A stretch of DNA of 64,000 nt, from positions 115,760 to 179,759 of the forward strand of contig NZ_QNRQ01000008.1 in NCBI RefSeq assembly GCF_003315175.1, written 5' to 3'. The translations under genes were made by a program, and so were the position numbers. Position 1 is the stretch's first letter; every line of letters begins with the position of its first letter. A model generated the notes under the pieces. The model did not search any database. It saw only the letters and a program-made list of their open reading frames with translations, and was not told the DNA's origin. Positions 47,517 through 57,445 of this stretch are shown here, in pieces. This DNA is from Eoetvoesiella caeni (GTDB taxonomy: Bacteria; Pseudomonadota; Gammaproteobacteria; Burkholderiales; Burkholderiaceae_B).

Positions 47517-48467
47517 ATGACCAACGACAGATTCATGATTTTTACCGGTACCGCCAACCCTCGTCTGGCGGTCGATGTTGTCAATCACCTGGATATGTCG
47601 TTAGGCAAAATGACCGTTGGTCGCTTTTCCGATGGCGAAGTCATGGTTGAAATCAACGAAAACGTCCGCGGTAAAGATGTTTTCGTTTTGCAGCCCACGT
47701 GTGCGCCAACCAACGACAACCTCATGGAAGTCATGGTCATGGTCGACGCCTTGCGCCGCGCTTCGGCGGGCCGCATTACCGCCGCCATGCCGTATTTCGG
47801 CTATGCGCGCCAAGACCGCCGCCCGCGTTCGGCGCGCGTGGCCATTTCGGCCAAGGTCGTGGCCAATATGCTGCAAGTGGCCGGTGTCGACCGCGTCATG
47901 ACCATGGACCTGCATGCCGACCAGATTCAAGGGTTTTTCGACATTCCCGTCGACAACGTCTATGCAAGCCCCGTATTGCTGGGCGACATCTGGCGCCGCA
48001 ACTACCAGAACGTAGTCGTGGTCTCGCCCGATATCGGCGGTGTGGTGCGTGCGCGCGCGTTGGCCAAGCAGCTGGAAGCCGACCTGGCCATTATCGACAA
48101 GCGCCGTCCCCGCGCCAATGTGTCCGAAGTCATGAACATTATCGGCGAAATCGACGGCCGCACCTGCATCATCATGGACGATATGGTCGATACGGCCGGC
48201 ACTTTGTGCAAGGCCGCCCAGGCCCTGAAAGAACGCGGCGCGTTGGGCGTGTACGCTTATTGCACGCACGCGGTCCTCTCGGGCGGCGCAGCGCAGCGCA
48301 TTACCGAGTCCGAGCTTGATGAACTGGTCGTGACCGACACCATTCCATTGTCGGACGAGGCCCGCGCTTGCGGCAAGATCCGCCAGTTGTCGTGTGCGTC
48401 GCTGTTGGGCGAAACCATACTGCGCATATCCAACGCCGAATCGGTCAGTTCGCTGTTCGTCGACTAA
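47517..48467 (+). CDS. prs: Ribose-phosphate pyrophosphokinase
   Basis: This 316-residue cytoplasmic enzyme makes PRPP from ribose 5-phosphate and ATP for nucleotide, His and Trp synthesis. Seen: [31 protein letters not shown], the metal/ATP segment [25 protein letters not shown], and the PRPP loop [16 protein letters not shown] 47517 matches the family start ([18 protein letters not shown]). It lies in the conserved run ispE-tRNA-prs-rplY-pth-ychF. Confidence 0.97.
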   Translation: MTNDRFMIFTGTANPRLAVDVVNHLDMSLGKMTVGRFSDGEVMVEINENVRGKDVFVLQPTCAPTNDNLMEVMVMVDALRRASAGRITAAMPYFGYARQDRRPRSARVAISAKVVANMLQVAGVDRVMTMDLHADQIQGFFDIPVDNVYASPVLLGDIWRRNYQNVVVVSPDIGGVVRARALAKQLEADLAIIDKRRPRANVSEVMNIIGEIDGRTCIIMDDMVDTAGTLCKAAQALKERGALGVYAYCTHAVLSGGAAQRITESELDELVVTDTIPLSDEARACGKIRQLSCASLLGETILRISNAESVSSLFVD

Positions 48468-48573
48468 AGATTTTCCGTTGCCTGCTGGTCGCGGCAGGCA
48501 GCGACCCACCGCAGCGCATTGGCGCTGCGTATTTTCAACAGGGCTTCAATGCCCCTTGTTTTGGAGTATTTCC

Positions 48574-49206
48574 ATGAAATTCAACGCCACTTTGCGTAGC
48601 GTCCAGGGTACGAGTGCGAGCCGCCGCCTGCGCAACGCCGGCCGTGTCCCCGCCATTGTTTATGGCGGCAAAGCACAGCCTTTGAACATCGAACTCGACC
48701 ACAACGAAATCTACCATGCCCTGCGCAAGGAAGAGTTCCACGCGTCGATTCTCAGCATGGAGCTGGACGGCAAGGCCGAACAGGTTCTGCTGCGTTCGGT
48801 TCAATGGCACCCATACAAACAGCTGGTACTGCACGTCGACTTCCAGCGCGTAGACGCTTCGAAGGCCATCACCACCAAGGTGCCGCTGCACTTCCTGAAC
48901 GGCGAAAATTCGCCTGCGGTAAAAGTAGGCAAGTCCGTCATCAGCCATCTGCTGACCGAGCTTGAAGTCAGCTGCCTGCCTGCCGACCTGCCTGTTTCGA
49001 TCGAAGTCGATCTGCAAAACCTGGAAGCCGGTGCAACCGTCCACCTGGCCGACATCACGTTGCCCAAGGGCGTTACCTTCGTGCCTCGTGGCGGCGAAGC
49101 CAGCCCCGCTTTGGCTACCGCTCCGATCAAGGCCGGCGGCGCCGACAGCGAAGACGAAGCCGCACCGGCAGCTCCGGCCGCTCCAGAAGCGCCCGCTGCC
49201 GAATAA
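48574..49206 (+). CDS. rplY: 50S ribosomal protein L25 (long, CTC/TL5 type)
   Basis: This 210-residue protein has an N-terminal 5S-rRNA-binding L25 domain ([28 protein letters not shown]) and a C-terminal TL5 beta domain (~95-185). An Ala/Pro-rich acidic tail ends it. The two-domain form is longer than the E. coli L25 of ~94 residues and normal for this group. ATG 48574 is preceded by GGAG. It lies 106 bases after prs, and a hairpin terminator follows. Confidence 0.96.
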   Translation: MKFNATLRSVQGTSASRRLRNAGRVPAIVYGGKAQPLNIELDHNEIYHALRKEEFHASILSMELDGKAEQVLLRSVQWHPYKQLVLHVDFQRVDASKAITTKVPLHFLNGENSPAVKVGKSVISHLLTELEVSCLPADLPVSIEVDLQNLEAGATVHLADITLPKGVTFVPRGGEASPALATAPIKAGGADSEDEAAPAAPAAPEAPAAE

Positions 49207-49259
49207 TCGACATGCTCTACCTGCCTGACCCTGCGGCCAGCCGGCCGCGGAATCAGGCT

Positions 49260-49300
49260 AAAACCCCTGCGGGCAATAATCGCCTTCAGGGGTTTTGTTT
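49260..49300 (+). terminator. Intrinsic terminator after rplY
   Basis: 10-bp arms AAAACCCCTG and CAGGGGTTTT flank a 17-base loop and are followed by GTTTTAATT. The palindromic A/T ends suit a bidirectional terminator. The rest of the gap to pth (to 49459) holds no gene I can support. Confidence 0.8.
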
Positions 49301-49459
49301 TAATTCCAGGGGCGAGTCTTGCGCCGCGCTACCGTCCGCGTTCTATCCTCGCGTTAACGCTTGATCTGGAAGTGAAATAAGATACGTACGCGTTTGGCGG
49401 CCCCGGGCATTTTGGCTGCCCGCCACCATGGCCAACTATTTTCTTGCAATTGCTAATCT

Positions 49460-50056
49460 ATGAAGCCTCCTGTTCGTCTGATTATCGGGCTGGGCAATCC
49501 TGGTCCCGAATACGAAACCACGCGCCACAATGCAGGGTTCTGGCTTGCCGACCATCTGGCCGATGACTTCAAGGCCGGCTTTGCGCTGGAGAAGGGCTTT
49601 TCAGCCTGGGTAGCGAAGGGAAAGTTCCAGGGCGAGACCATAATCCTGGCCAAGCCGACTACTTTCATGAATCGTTCCGGCCAGGCGGCGGGCGCGCTGA
49701 TGCGCTTTTACAAGCTGCAGCCGGACCAGGTCCTGGTGCTGCACGACGAACTGGATCTGCTTCCGGGACAAGCCAAGATAAAGCAGGGCGGCGGCCATGC
49801 GGGGCATAACGGCCTGCGCGACATACAGTCTGTGTTTTCAAGCCCCGATTTTTGGCGCTTGCGCATCGGCATCGGCCACCCGCGGACCCTGGGCCTGGCC
49901 CAGCAGGTGGTGGGCTTTGTGCTGAACCCGCCGCGGCGCGACGAACTGAAAGCCATCGAAGCAGTCATCGAGCGCTGCCGCGTCACCGTGCCGCTTATGC
50001 TGCAAGGCGAATACAGCAAAGCCATGAGCCAACTGCACGAGGGCAACGGTGCCTGA
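49460..50056 (+). CDS. pth: Peptidyl-tRNA hydrolase
   Basis: This 198-residue enzyme frees tRNAs from prematurely released peptidyl-tRNA. Seen: the signature [19 protein letters not shown] with the catalytic histidine, [16 protein letters not shown], and [20 protein letters not shown] with the conserved aspartate, then HNGLRDI. The length is normal. Its last 8 bases overlap the start of the membrane protease gene. It is the third gene of prs-rplY-pth. Confidence 0.97.
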   Translation: MKPPVRLIIGLGNPGPEYETTRHNAGFWLADHLADDFKAGFALEKGFSAWVAKGKFQGETIILAKPTTFMNRSGQAAGALMRFYKLQPDQVLVLHDELDLLPGQAKIKQGGGHAGHNGLRDIQSVFSSPDFWRLRIGIGHPRTLGLAQQVVGFVLNPPRRDELKAIEAVIERCRVTVPLMLQGEYSKAMSQLHEGNGA

Positions 50057-50831
50057 CGCCGCGCCCGCGATCACCAGCTTTCGCGGCGAGTTCCGCGATT
50101 TCATCGGCTTCGTGCGGCGTCCGCATTTCACGCCAAGGCTGCCGGGCCGGCATGCCGGCTGCAATAGCTGGCAAGCCGATTGGCTGCCGGCGTTGTCGTT
50201 GCGCCGAATGCTGCGATGGGCGTTGTTCTTGTGGCTGGTGAATATTGTTTTTCTTGGGCCGATAGCCTTGGCGGCGGCCGGGATTGGCGGCGCCGAGCAT
50301 CGCCTGGACTTTACAAATATTCCATGGCTGCAAGCCCTGATCTGGGCGCCCATTGTGGAAGAGCTGGTGTTTCGCTACGGCTTGCGCCGGCCGGCCCAGG
50401 CGTTTTGGGTCGTGCCTGCCGGCGCGATTGCATTGTTCAGCGGGCCGACCTGGGCGGCGGTCGTCCTGGTGGCCGTGATTGTGTTGCTGTGCTGGTGGAT
50501 GGGCACGCTGCCCGCGGGCCGGTTTGCGGGAGCCCTGCCGTGGCGGATGCGCCAGGCGTATCAGGCGCGGTTTTTCTGGGCTTTTCACGGTTCATGCCTG
50601 CTGTTTGCAGGCATGCACTTGCATAATTTCGCGCTCAACTCCACGCCGTACTGGCTGATGCCCTTGCTGGTGCTGCCGCAATGGCTGACAGGCATGGTGC
50701 TTGGCTGGCTGCGGGTGCGGCGCGGCATAGGGGCTTCCATGCTGCTGCATGGCCTCTTTAATGGCGGCCCCTTGCTGATCGTGTGGCTGGTCTTGCGGTT
50801 TGTCCCGGATCCGACGAGCTTGGGGATGTAG
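50049..50831 (+). CDS. CPBP-family intramembrane metalloprotease (CAAX/Abi type)
   Basis: This 260-residue protein has about six membrane helices. All three motifs of the CPBP family are seen: EEVxxR-like [10 protein letters not shown], FxxxH in [10 protein letters not shown], and HxxxN in LLHGLFNGG. Members are membrane proteases or bacteriocin self-immunity proteins; the substrate here is unknown. It starts inside the 3' end of pth (8-base overlap) and so is likely translated with it. Confidence 0.78.
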   Translation: MPDAAPAITSFRGEFRDFIGFVRRPHFTPRLPGRHAGCNSWQADWLPALSLRRMLRWALFLWLVNIVFLGPIALAAAGIGGAEHRLDFTNIPWLQALIWAPIVEELVFRYGLRRPAQAFWVVPAGAIALFSGPTWAAVVLVAVIVLLCWWMGTLPAGRFAGALPWRMRQAYQARFFWAFHGSCLLFAGMHLHNFALNSTPYWLMPLLVLPQWLTGMVLGWLRVRRGIGASMLLHGLFNGGPLLIVWLVLRFVPDPTSLGM

Positions 50832-50943
50832 AAGGCTGGGCCGCGCAACGGCCCGCCGCTAATCGGCCCGGGCGCGGCCTATTGCGCCAACACGTTAAAA
50901 TAGCTTTCTTTTATACAGTTTTAGTTGAAAATACAGGATATTC

Positions 50944-52035
50944 ATGGCTCTGCAATGTGGCATTGTTGGTTTACCCAACGTAGGAAAATCTACTCTTTTT
51001 AATGCCCTGACCAAGGCGGGCATTGCGGCAGAAAACTACCCCTTCTGCACTATCGAGCCCAACGTCGGCGTCGTCGAAGTGCCCGATGCGCGTCTTACGG
51101 CACTGGCCGGCATCGTCAAGCCCGAGCGCATCCTGCCCGCCGTGGTCGAATTCGTCGACATCGCAGGCCTGGTTGCCGGCGCTTCCAAGGGCGAAGGCCT
51201 GGGCAACCAGTTCCTGGCCAATATCCGCGAAACCGACGCCATCGTACATGTGGTGCGCTGCTTCGAAGACGAAAACGTTATTCACGTGGCCGGGCGCATC
51301 GATCCCATTTCGGATATTGAAGTCATCAATACAGAGCTGGCCTTGGCCGACCTGGCCTCGGCCGAAAAGGCCTTGCAGCGCAACCAGAAAACCGCGCGCG
51401 CGGGCGACAAAGAAGGCATCAAGCTTGTGGCCGTGCTGGAAAAAATCATTCCCGTCCTGAACGAAGCCCGCCCCATACGTTCCATGGGCCTGGACGAAGA
51501 CGATCTGGCCCTTATCAAGCAATTCTGCTTCATCACGGCCAAGCGCTGCATGTATGTCGCCAACGTCAAAGAAGACGGCTTCACCGGCAATCCGCATCTG
51601 GAAGCCGTGCAAAAATACGCCGAAACAGAAAACGCCCCGGTCGTAGCCGTATGCGCTGCCGTCGAAGCTGAAATCGCCGAACTGGACGACGAAGACAAGA
51701 ACGTGTTCCTGGCCGACATGGGCATGGACGAACCGGGCCTGAACCGCGTGATCCGTGCAGCATACAGCCTGCTTGGCCTGCAAACCTACTTCACCGCCGG
51801 CGTCAAGGAAGTGCGCGCCTGGACGATCCACATCGGCGACACCGCACCCAAGGCGGCCGGCGTCATCCACACCGACTTCGAACGCGGCTTCATCCGCGCC
51901 CAAACCATCGCATACGACGAGTTCATCGCCTGCAAGGGCGAACAGGGCGCGAAAGAGTCGGGCAAGATGCGGGCCGAAGGCAAGGAATATGTGGTCAAGG
52001 ACGGGGATGTGTTGAATTTCTTGTTCAACGTCTGA
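50944..52035 (+). CDS. ychF: Ribosome-associated ATPase YchF/OLA1
   Basis: This 363-residue P-loop protein of the Obg clan binds ATP rather than GTP and associates with ribosomes. Seen: [18 protein letters not shown] (P-loop), [39 protein letters not shown] in place of the GTPase NKxD, and the C-terminal TGS-like domain ([12 protein letters not shown] [18 protein letters not shown]). AGGA precedes ATG 50944. It is the last core gene before the accessory island. Confidence 0.97.
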   Translation: MALQCGIVGLPNVGKSTLFNALTKAGIAAENYPFCTIEPNVGVVEVPDARLTALAGIVKPERILPAVVEFVDIAGLVAGASKGEGLGNQFLANIRETDAIVHVVRCFEDENVIHVAGRIDPISDIEVINTELALADLASAEKALQRNQKTARAGDKEGIKLVAVLEKIIPVLNEARPIRSMGLDEDDLALIKQFCFITAKRCMYVANVKEDGFTGNPHLEAVQKYAETENAPVVAVCAAVEAEIAELDDEDKNVFLADMGMDEPGLNRVIRAAYSLLGLQTYFTAGVKEVRAWTIHIGDTAPKAAGVIHTDFERGFIRAQTIAYDEFIACKGEQGAKESGKMRAEGKEYVVKDGDVLNFLFNV

Positions 52036-52429
52036 CGGATTTCGCTGGATCTCGGTGGCGCTCAGTAGCGCTTGGTGGATGGGGGAGGGCTTTTACAGCC
52101 AAGGGCCTTTCCGACAATCTCGGTCGCTGAACGAGCGGGTTGTTCAGTGAGGGCGCGCGCCTAGTCGGGCTGATAAAGCTTGTCGGTAGCAATATTTGGC
52201 GGCGGAAGTACCGCTTGGCGATGTGAGTACGGTAACAGCTAGCTAAAAGAGAGTGAATTATCCTCTTTGGTAGTGAGCGACGATGTTTTTCGCAGCCGAC
52301 AGACATTCTTAATCAACGACAATTATCACACGCTGATACAATCGTGGGACCAAAATTTCCTTGGACTCAGGCTCATGAAACGCTGCACTGTCGGTGTCCG
52401 ACGAAGTCGCATGGAACGGACCGCCTCCT
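52036..52429. other. Left border region of the defence island (non-coding)
   Basis: No gene is convincing in these 394 bases. The first part has small dyads (GCGCT CAGT AGCGC near 52070; CTGAAC...GTTCAG near 52125) and chromosomal composition. From about 52160 it is A+T-richer, with AAAGAG...CTCTTT around 52245-52267 and a possible -10 TACAAT near 52340 for hsdR. I see no tRNA or attachment-site repeat, so how the island was inserted is not evident. Confidence 0.6.
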
Positions 52430-54820
52430 ATGAATAAGCAGGTGCTCAGCGAACGCGACATTTGCACGAAGTTCATCACGCCAGCGTTGGAAAAGGCTGG
52501 ATGGGATGTTCTAACTCAGGTACGCGAAGAGTTCCTGCTGACCAAGGGGCGCATCATCGTGCGCGGCAAACTGCACATGCGTGGCCAACACAAGCGCGCG
52601 GATTATGTGCTGTTTCAAAAGCCCAACCTGCTCATTGCCGTCATCGAAGCCAAGGACAACAAGCATGCCATCGGCTCGGGCATGCAACAGGCCCTCGGCT
52701 ATGCCGAAATGCTGCAAGTGCCTTTCGTATTCAGCAGCAATGGAGATGGCTTCCTGTTCCACAACAAGATCGCCAAGGACGGCGTTATCGAGCGCGAACT
52801 GAGCCTGGATGAGTTCCCCGGTGCCGATACGTTGTGGCAATGGTGGGCAGAGCATCAGGGCCTGAGCACGCAGCAGCAGGCCCTGGTAGCCCAGGACTAC
52901 TACAGCGACGGCAGCAACAAGACGCCTCGCTACTACCAGTTGCTCGCCATTAACAAGAGCATCGAGGCGATTGCCAAAGAGCAGAAACGCATTCTGCTGG
53001 TGATGGCCACGGGCACAGGCAAGACCTATACCGCTTTCCAGATCATCTGGCGGTTGTGGAGGTCGCGTGCCAAGAAACGCATCCTGTTCCTGGCGGACCG
53101 CAACATCCTGATCGATCAGACCATTACCAACGACTTCAAGCCGTTCGGCGCGGCGATGACCAAGATCCAGAAGCGGCAGGCCAACAAGTCGTACGAGATC
53201 TATCTGTCGCTTTACCAGGCCGTCACCGGTAACGAAGAAGAACGGAACATCTACAAACAGTTCAGCCCGGAATTCTTCGATCTGATCGTGATCGACGAAT
53301 GCCACCGAGGCAGCGCCGCCGAAGATTCGGCCTGGCGCGAGATCCTGACGTATTTCCATTCCGCCACACAGATCGGCCTGACCGCTACGCCCAAGGAAAC
53401 CAAGGAAGTATCCAACATCGACTACTTCGGCGAGCCCATTTACACCTACTCGCTACGCCAGGGCATCGACGATGGCTTTCTCGCACCCTACAAGGTAGTG
53501 CGCATCGACCTGGACAAAGACGTGACCGGCTGGCGTCCCGACAAGGGCATGCTCGACAAGCTCGGCAACGAGATCGAAGACCGCATCTACAATCAGCGTG
53601 ATTTTGACAAGACGCTGGTACTGGAACAACGCACGCACGTGGTGGCGCGCAAGATCAGTGAATACCTGAAAGCCAGCAACCGCTTCGACAAGACCATCGT
53701 CTTCTGCGACAACATAAACCATGCCGAACGCATGCGCCAAGCGCTGGTCAACGAAAACGCCGACCTGGTGGCGCAGAACCATCGCTATGTCGTACGCATC
53801 ACCGGCGACAATGAAGAAGGCAAGATGGAGTTGGACAACTTCATCTTCCCGGAGAGCAAATACCCCGTCATCGCGACTACTTCCAAGCTGATGACCACGG
53901 GCGTCGATGCCCAGACCTGCAAGCTCATCGTGCTGGATCAGCGCATCCAGTCCATGACCGAATTCAAGCAGATCATCGGTCGCGGAACGCGCATCAACGA
54001 GGATTTCGATAAGTATTGGTTCACTATCCTCGATTTCAAGAAAGCGACCGAACTGTTCGCCGATCCGGCTTTCGACGGCGATCCCGTGCAAATTTATGAG
54101 CCAGGCCCCGGCGAGCCACCGCTCCCTCCAGATGAAGAGGATGGGGAGGCGTTGCTTGACGATGAATTCATCTATCCCACGCAGGACGACAACCCCATGC
54201 CTCCCGGCGGCGTAGCCGAACCCCTGCCAGGCGAGGAGGGCAGCAACGTGCGCCGTTACGTTGTCGCCAACGTTGAGGTCAAGGTGGTGGCCGAGCGGGT
54301 GCAGTACTTCGACGCCAACGGCAAGCTGATCACCGAGTCCCTGAAAGACTACACCCGCAACACCTTGGCCAAGGAATTCGCGTCGCTCGACGATTTTCTG
54401 CGCCATTGGAGCAAGGCCGAGAAGAAGCAGGCCATCATCGACGAGCTGGCCCATCAAGGCATCTTTTTCGAGGCGTTGGCCGACGAGGTGGACAAGCAAT
54501 CCGGCAAGGATTTCGACCCCTTCGATCTGTTATGCCACGTGGCCTGGGATCAACCCCCACTCACGCGCAAGGAGCGGGCCGAACAGGTCAAGAAGCGCCA
54601 TTACTTCGCCAAGTACGGCGAGCAGGCGCAAAAGGTGCTCGAAGCCCTGCTCGACAAGTATGCCGACGAAGGTGTGGCCGCCATCGAGGAAACGCAAATC
54701 CTCGCCATCGCCCCCTTCAATGGCATGGGCACACCGATCGAACTGGTGCGTGCCTTTGGCGGCAAGACCCAATACCAACAGGCCGTCGGCGAGCTCGAGC
54801 GTGAGCTCTACCGCGCCTGA
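52430..54820 (+). CDS. hsdR: Type I restriction enzyme, R subunit (EcoAI/EcoEI-like)
   Basis: This 796-residue motor-nuclease subunit cuts unmodified DNA after ATP-driven translocation. Seen: the PD-(D/E)xK nuclease with D58 and E73-A-K75 ([19 protein letters not shown]), the Walker A TGTGKT (194-199), DECH (289-292), the helicase motif [10 protein letters not shown] and a C-terminal EcoEI_R_C-like domain. ATG 52430 ([15 protein letters not shown]) is preferred; GTG 52394 is an in-frame alternative without a ribosome site. All catalytic motifs are intact. It leads the operon hsdR-hsdM-DUF1016-hsdS-1252-residue protein. Confidence 0.95.
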   Translation: MNKQVLSERDICTKFITPALEKAGWDVLTQVREEFLLTKGRIIVRGKLHMRGQHKRADYVLFQKPNLLIAVIEAKDNKHAIGSGMQQALGYAEMLQVPFVFSSNGDGFLFHNKIAKDGVIERELSLDEFPGADTLWQWWAEHQGLSTQQQALVAQDYYSDGSNKTPRYYQLLAINKSIEAIAKEQKRILLVMATGTGKTYTAFQIIWRLWRSRAKKRILFLADRNILIDQTITNDFKPFGAAMTKIQKRQANKSYEIYLSLYQAVTGNEEERNIYKQFSPEFFDLIVIDECHRGSAAEDSAWREILTYFHSATQIGLTATPKETKEVSNIDYFGEPIYTYSLRQGIDDGFLAPYKVVRIDLDKDVTGWRPDKGMLDKLGNEIEDRIYNQRDFDKTLVLEQRTHVVARKISEYLKASNRFDKTIVFCDNINHAERMRQALVNENADLVAQNHRYVVRITGDNEEGKMELDNFIFPESKYPVIATTSKLMTTGVDAQTCKLIVLDQRIQSMTEFKQIIGRGTRINEDFDKYWFTILDFKKATELFADPAFDGDPVQIYEPGPGEPPLPPDEEDGEALLDDEFIYPTQDDNPMPPGGVAEPLPGEEGSNVRRYVVANVEVKVVAERVQYFDANGKLITESLKDYTRNTLAKEFASLDDFLRHWSKAEKKQAIIDELAHQGIFFEALADEVDKQSGKDFDPFDLLCHVAWDQPPLTRKERAEQVKKRHYFAKYGEQAQKVLEALLDKYADEGVAAIEETQILAIAPFNGMGTPIELVRAFGGKTQYQQAVGELERELYRA

Positions 54821-54845
54821 TCAGAACTAGACTCAGGAAGTATTC

Positions 54846-56324
54846 ATGTCACTTGCAACTCTTATCAAAGCCATTCAGGACATCATGCGCAAGGATGTCG
54901 GCGTTGATGGCGACGCCCAGCGCATCAGCCAGATTTGCTGGCTATTGTTCCTGAAGATCTTCGACGATAAGGAACAGGAGTGGGAACTGACCCAGTCCAG
55001 CTACCGTTCGCCGCTGCAAAGCCGCTTTCGCTGGAGCAACTGGGCCAAGGATCCGGAAGGCATGACCGGTGAAGAGTTGATCGACTTCGTCAACAACGAC
55101 CTCTTCCCCTCCTTGAAACAGCTTGCCACCAAGGCGGGCGTGTCCGCACAAGGTCGGGTGATTGGTTCAGTGTTTGAGGATGCCTACAACTACATGAAGT
55201 CAGGTACCCTGCTGCGCCAGGTGATCAACACCATTGAAGAGGATGTTGATTTCAATAAGTCCAGCGACCGGCACCTGTTCAACGACATCTACGAGAAAAT
55301 TCTTGCCGATCTGCAGTCGGCAGGTAATGCAGGGGAGTACTACACACCGCGTGCCGTCACCCAGTTCATGGTCGATATCCTCGATCCGAAGCTCGGCGAG
55401 AGCATTTTTGATCCGGCCTGCGGCACGGGAGGCTTCCTGACCTGCGCCATCGAATATCTCAAGAAGCAGGTCAACACGCCGGATGACAATCGGCTGCTGC
55501 AAGAGAATATCTATGGCGTGGAGAAGAAGCCCCTGCCGCACATGCTGGCCATGACTAACATGATGCTGCATGGCATCGACGTGCCGACTCGCATCCGCCA
55601 TGACAACACGCTCTCTCGTCCCTTCAAGGACTACGGTCCACGCGACCGGGTGGACATCATCATCACCAACCCGCCGTTCGGCGGCATGGAAGAAGATGGT
55701 ATCGAGAAAAACTTCCTCGCCAAGCACCAGACCCGCGAGACTGCTGACCTGTTCATGGCGTTGATCACGCATCTGCTCAAGCACGACACCGGGCGCGCCG
55801 CCGTGGTGCTGCCGGACGGCTTCCTCTTCGGCGAGGGGGTGAAAACCACGCTCAAGCGTGAGCTGCTGGAAGAGTTCAACCTGCATACCATCGTGCGCCT
55901 GCCCAAAGGCGTGTTCGCCCCTTATACCAGCATCGCCACCAACATCCTGTTCTTCGAAAAGGGCGGCTCTACACAAGACGTATGGTTCTTCGAGCATCCT
56001 TACCCGGAAGGTTACAAGAGCTATTCCCGTTCCAAGCCGCTCACCATCGAGGAATTTGACCTCGAAAAAGATTGGTGGGGCGGTCACGCACGCAAAGGGC
56101 GGAGGACGACCGAGAACGCCTGGAAGGTCTCGGCCAAGGATCTTGCTGCTCGTAACTACAACTTGGATTGCAAGAACCCGCATGAGATCACTGTCGAGCA
56201 TGGTGATCCGGATGAATTGATGGCCGAATACCTGGACATCACCCGTCAGTTGCAAGTTGCCCAGCAAGCACTGAAAACCGAGCTGCTGGCCGCGCTCAAG
56301 GCTACCGATGGGGGAACAGCATGA
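54846..56324 (+). CDS. hsdM: Type I restriction-modification system, M subunit
   Basis: This 492-residue N6-adenine methyltransferase works with HsdS to protect host sites. It has an N-terminal helical HsdM_N domain (1-150), the AdoMet motif DPACGTGG (189-196) and the catalytic NPPF (275-278). AGGAAG precedes ATG 54846, 25 bases after hsdR. Its stop overlaps the next start by ATGA, so translation is coupled to the DUF1016 gene rather than directly to hsdS. Confidence 0.96.
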   Translation: MSLATLIKAIQDIMRKDVGVDGDAQRISQICWLLFLKIFDDKEQEWELTQSSYRSPLQSRFRWSNWAKDPEGMTGEELIDFVNNDLFPSLKQLATKAGVSAQGRVIGSVFEDAYNYMKSGTLLRQVINTIEEDVDFNKSSDRHLFNDIYEKILADLQSAGNAGEYYTPRAVTQFMVDILDPKLGESIFDPACGTGGFLTCAIEYLKKQVNTPDDNRLLQENIYGVEKKPLPHMLAMTNMMLHGIDVPTRIRHDNTLSRPFKDYGPRDRVDIIITNPPFGGMEEDGIEKNFLAKHQTRETADLFMALITHLLKHDTGRAAVVLPDGFLFGEGVKTTLKRELLEEFNLHTIVRLPKGVFAPYTSIATNILFFEKGGSTQDVWFFEHPYPEGYKSYSRSKPLTIEEFDLEKDWWGGHARKGRRTTENAWKVSAKDLAARNYNLDCKNPHEITVEHGDPDELMAEYLDITRQLQVAQQALKTELLAALKATDGGTA

Positions 56325-57445
56325 GCACGCATTTGCCAGCCGACTATCCAGCGTTATTTGCTGATATCAAGCGGCGCATTCGCCATGCCCAGACGCGAGC
56401 CGTGCTGGCAGTCAACGCCGAACTGCTTCGCCTGTACTGGGATATCGGCACGCTAATCGACCAGCGCCAGAAGCAGGAAGGCTGGGGGGCCGCTGTCATC
56501 CCCCGACTGGCGAAAGACCTGCACAATGAGTTGCCGGAAGAAAAGGGGTTTTCAGAGCGTAACATCAAGCGCATGTTGGCCTTCTACCGGGAGTACCCCC
56601 ATCTGGGTGCCCGCACAGCGGGCACGGAAGTGCCACAGCCCGTGGCACAAGTGGCCGGCGGGAAGAAAAGGCCACAGGCCGTGGCACAAACCGCGGACAT
56701 GGCCTCGATATTTCCGCCCGAGCTTCTGCTTTCCGTGCCCTGGGGCCACCACGCCGAGCTGATTGCCAAGGTCAAGGATGCGAGCACGCGCCAGTGGTAT
56801 ATGCGCGCCACCCTTGAAAATGGCTGGAGCCGCAACATTCTGGTGATGCAGATCGAAACCGCCGCACACCGTCGCCAGGGCAACGCCGCCAGCAACTTCG
56901 CGCTGCGCCTGCCCTCGCCGGATTCCGATCTGGTGCAACAAACCCTCAAAGACCCCTACCTGTTCGACTTTCTGACCCTGGAAGCGAGCTTCCATGAGCG
57001 CGAGCTGGAAACCGGGCTGATTGCTCACCTGGAGAAATTCCTGTTGGAGCTTGGCCAGGGGTTCGCCTTCGTCGGGCGCCAGTATCACCTCGACCTTGGC
57101 GGCGATGACTTCTACATCGACCTACTGTTTTACCACCTCAAACTGCGCTGCTATGTGGTCATCGACCTCAAGCGTGGTGATTTCAAGCCCGAATACGCCG
57201 GCAAGATGAATTTCTACTGCAACGTTGTTGACGACCAACTGCGCCACGAGAGCGACAAACCCACCATCGGCCTGATCCTTTGCCAACAGCCCAACCGCGT
57301 ACTGGCCGAGTACGCACTGCGTGGCGTGGACAAGCCCATCGGCGTGTCCAGTTTCGAGATTACCCGCGCCCTGCCGAAGACCCTGAAAAGCGCTTTGCCC
57401 AGCATCGAACAGATCGAGCGCGAACTGGGATGCGAGCATGAATAA
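56321..57445 (+). CDS. DUF1016/YhcG-family PD-(D/E)xK nuclease domain protein
   Basis: This 374-residue protein has an N-terminal DUF1016_N helical domain (1-200; LRLYWDIGTLIDQRQ) and a C-terminal YhcG nuclease-like domain (~215-374). Candidate catalytic residues are D263/D267 in GGDDFYIDLLFYH and D282-L-K284 in CYVVIDLK. Between them is a short duplicated segment, PQPVAQVAGGKKRPQAVAQ (~105-124), probably a linker expansion. The gene is coupled to hsdM (ATGA) and overlaps hsdS by 8 bases. Members often lie within type I RM loci, but their role there is not established. Confidence 0.88.
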   Translation: MSTHLPADYPALFADIKRRIRHAQTRAVLAVNAELLRLYWDIGTLIDQRQKQEGWGAAVIPRLAKDLHNELPEEKGFSERNIKRMLAFYREYPHLGARTAGTEVPQPVAQVAGGKKRPQAVAQTADMASIFPPELLLSVPWGHHAELIAKVKDASTRQWYMRATLENGWSRNILVMQIETAAHRRQGNAASNFALRLPSPDSDLVQQTLKDPYLFDFLTLEASFHERELETGLIAHLEKFLLELGQGFAFVGRQYHLDLGGDDFYIDLLFYHLKLRCYVVIDLKRGDFKPEYAGKMNFYCNVVDDQLRHESDKPTIGLILCQQPNRVLAEYALRGVDKPIGVSSFEITRALPKTLKSALPSIEQIERELGCEHE

